Assembly (NCBI GenBank): GCA_030608985.1
Contig: JAUWDC010000105.1
Location: 1 to 5,605 of the forward strand
Length of the DNA stretch: 5,605 bases
Direction: 5' to 3'
DNA from: Desulfobia sp.
Lineage (GTDB): Bacteria; Desulfobacterota; Desulfobulbia; Desulfobulbales; SURF-16
Each line of letters opens with the position of its first letter. Position 1 is the stretch's first letter. Shown here in pieces: positions 4,709-5,605 of this stretch. Made by a program: the position numbers and the translations under genes. The notes under the pieces were generated by a model. That model ran no database searches. It was not told the DNA's origin and was given only the letters and a program-made list of their open reading frames with translations.

Positions 4709-5605
4709 TTATTGCTGATCTGCCGGAATCCAGTTGAAGTTAGTATTTTCAGGAGTGAGGTAGGTCCTAGACCCGGCCTCGATTACTTTCTTCTCCTCCC
4801 GGACTACAGGTTCATTCCACACATCCTTACCGGTTTTCTTCTTCAGACCTTTCTTGAAATAGTCATCATTGAAAACCACCGGATCAGTCTGCCAGAAACC
4901 GTAACGTGTCTGATCATAGTAGGAACCAACTTTACGAACATCACCGTTGGAAATTCCTTCTTTCACCATACGCTTGGCACCACCAGGAAGATTTGCGGTA
5001 TCACGGGAAAGCAGTGCACCATAATTCTTCTCCTGGAGATCCTGGTATCGCATTGCACGATACGCATCAGACTTGTTGAGCAGTGCATCCATCTCTTTTT
5101 TGTTGAGGAAACGTGCACCTTTCTGTGTGGTAATCTGCAGAGGTTCGCCGTCTTCAGAAACAACCTGCTTTATCTGGAAGTCAATGGGCAGCCCTGCTCT
5201 TCCGGAATCAAGCTGCGGAGCCCAAGTGTCTTCAGCTTTGTAGAAGGTAGATCTCCCAAGACCTGCTGCCTCACCATTGGTATGACACTCTTCACAACGT
5301 CGCCCAACGGTTTGGATGGTGTGTGGAGTATAGGCATTCATGACAAGGCCCGGCATTCCATCTGTGGTTTTTACCAGCTGCGAATCCATGAAGATCTGGG
5401 ATTTTACCTTTTTCCTCATTTCACGCAGTGCCAGCTTTATTTTTAATCTCTCGTCCGGATCAGAAGTCATAAGAAGTTTCTTCTTAATATTCATCTCTTC
5501 CTTGCGGAGTTTACCTACATCAGGACCAAGATGGCTGATGAAATACTGGTACTGAGGTCTGAACATGGAGTATTTACCCTCAGGGTTTTTACCAAGGATA
5601 ACATC
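4709..5605 (-). CDS. c-type cytochrome, C-terminal part (5' end beyond window)
   Basis: The frame is open to the window edge, so the start is missing; 298 residues are visible and the first methionine inside (5566) is not the likely start, since DVILGKNPEGKYS precedes it in frame. One heme motif, CEECH, is visible (5282-5296), in the context VGRRCEECHTNGEAAGLG. A CxxCH followed by a glycine-rich ALGLG-like stretch is, as I recall, common at the C-terminal heme of large multiheme cytochromes, so I expect further hemes upstream. Before it is a highly charged, probably helical stretch (about residues 30-70 of the visible part, rich in K, E and R). After it come about 190 residues without any heme motif, ending NFNWIPADQQ. 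The protein is probably periplasmic. The gene ends just before a strong terminator and is therefore a separate transcript from the genes that follow. The specific family is not recognised. Confidence 0.85.
   Translation of the reverse strand, partial: DVILGKNPEGKYSMFRPQYQYFISHLGPDVGKLRKEEMNIKKKLLMTSDPDERLKIKLALREMRKKVKSQIFMDSQLVKTTDGMPGLVMNAYTPHTIQTVGRRCEECHTNGEAAGLGRSTFYKAEDTWAPQLDSGRAGLPIDFQIKQVVSEDGEPLQITTQKGARFLNKKEMDALLNKSDAYRAMRYQDLQEKNYGALLSRDTANLPGGAKRMVKEGISNGDVRKVGSYYDQTRYGFWQTDPVVFNDDYFKKGLKKKTGKDVWNEPVVREEKKVIEAGSRTYLTPENTNFNWIPADQQ

Noticed and set aside
4712..5446. Long open plus-strand frame opposite the large cytochrome
   Set aside because: It is antisense to a frame with a CXXCH heme motif and a terminator at the right place; the plus-strand protein looks like shadow coding.

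Overview
The window looks like a piece of a Gram-negative, anaerobic or respiratory bacterium's chromosome devoted to periplasmic electron transfer. Every gene I can support lies on the minus strand, so transcription runs from high to low coordinates. The base composition is moderate to AT-leaning. At least four secreted redox proteins are present: two monoheme cytochromes c, one tetraheme cytochrome c554-like protein and one plastocyanin-like cupredoxin, plus the end of a further heme protein. Together with several palindromic interspersed repeats, this suggests a Desulfobacterota-like genome. An anammox-type planctomycete or another cytochrome-rich lineage is possible. This taxonomic guess is inference from gene content and repeat style only.

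Layout in transcription order. (1) 5605-4709: the C-terminal 298 residues of a c-type cytochrome whose start lies outside the window, closed by a textbook intrinsic terminator at 4682-4648. (2) 4620-4516: a palindromic repeat whose arms are tandem heptamers, in the spacer before the next operon. (3) 4408-726: six closely spaced genes, probably one transcript: monoheme cytochrome c, tetraheme c554-like cytochrome, cupredoxin, a 101-residue membrane-anchored protein of unknown function, an FtsX/MacB-type permease, and a second monoheme cytochrome c that is a close paralog of the first. A second heptamer palindrome separates the first two of these and supplies the stop codon of the first. A hairpin with a T-tract follows the last one. 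(4) 617 to beyond position 1: a LolD/MacB-type ABC ATPase, the obvious partner of the permease although separated from it by the second cytochrome and the hairpin.

The permease and ATPase together form one MacB/LolCDE-class ABC unit, which moves substrates from the membrane or periplasm rather than importing nutrients. Its embedding among soluble heme and copper electron carriers is unusual. I infer a dedicated periplasmic redox module whose assembly, lipid or cofactor handling depends on the ABC unit. I do not recognise it as a named system.

The most striking sequence-level observation is a 78-bp palindromic element with arms of three 9-bp CACAGAG-type units. It sits in frame inside the signal-peptide coding region of the second monoheme cytochrome and adds exactly 26 codons. 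Two more palindromes, unrelated in sequence but built the same way, occur in the same 3.5 kb.
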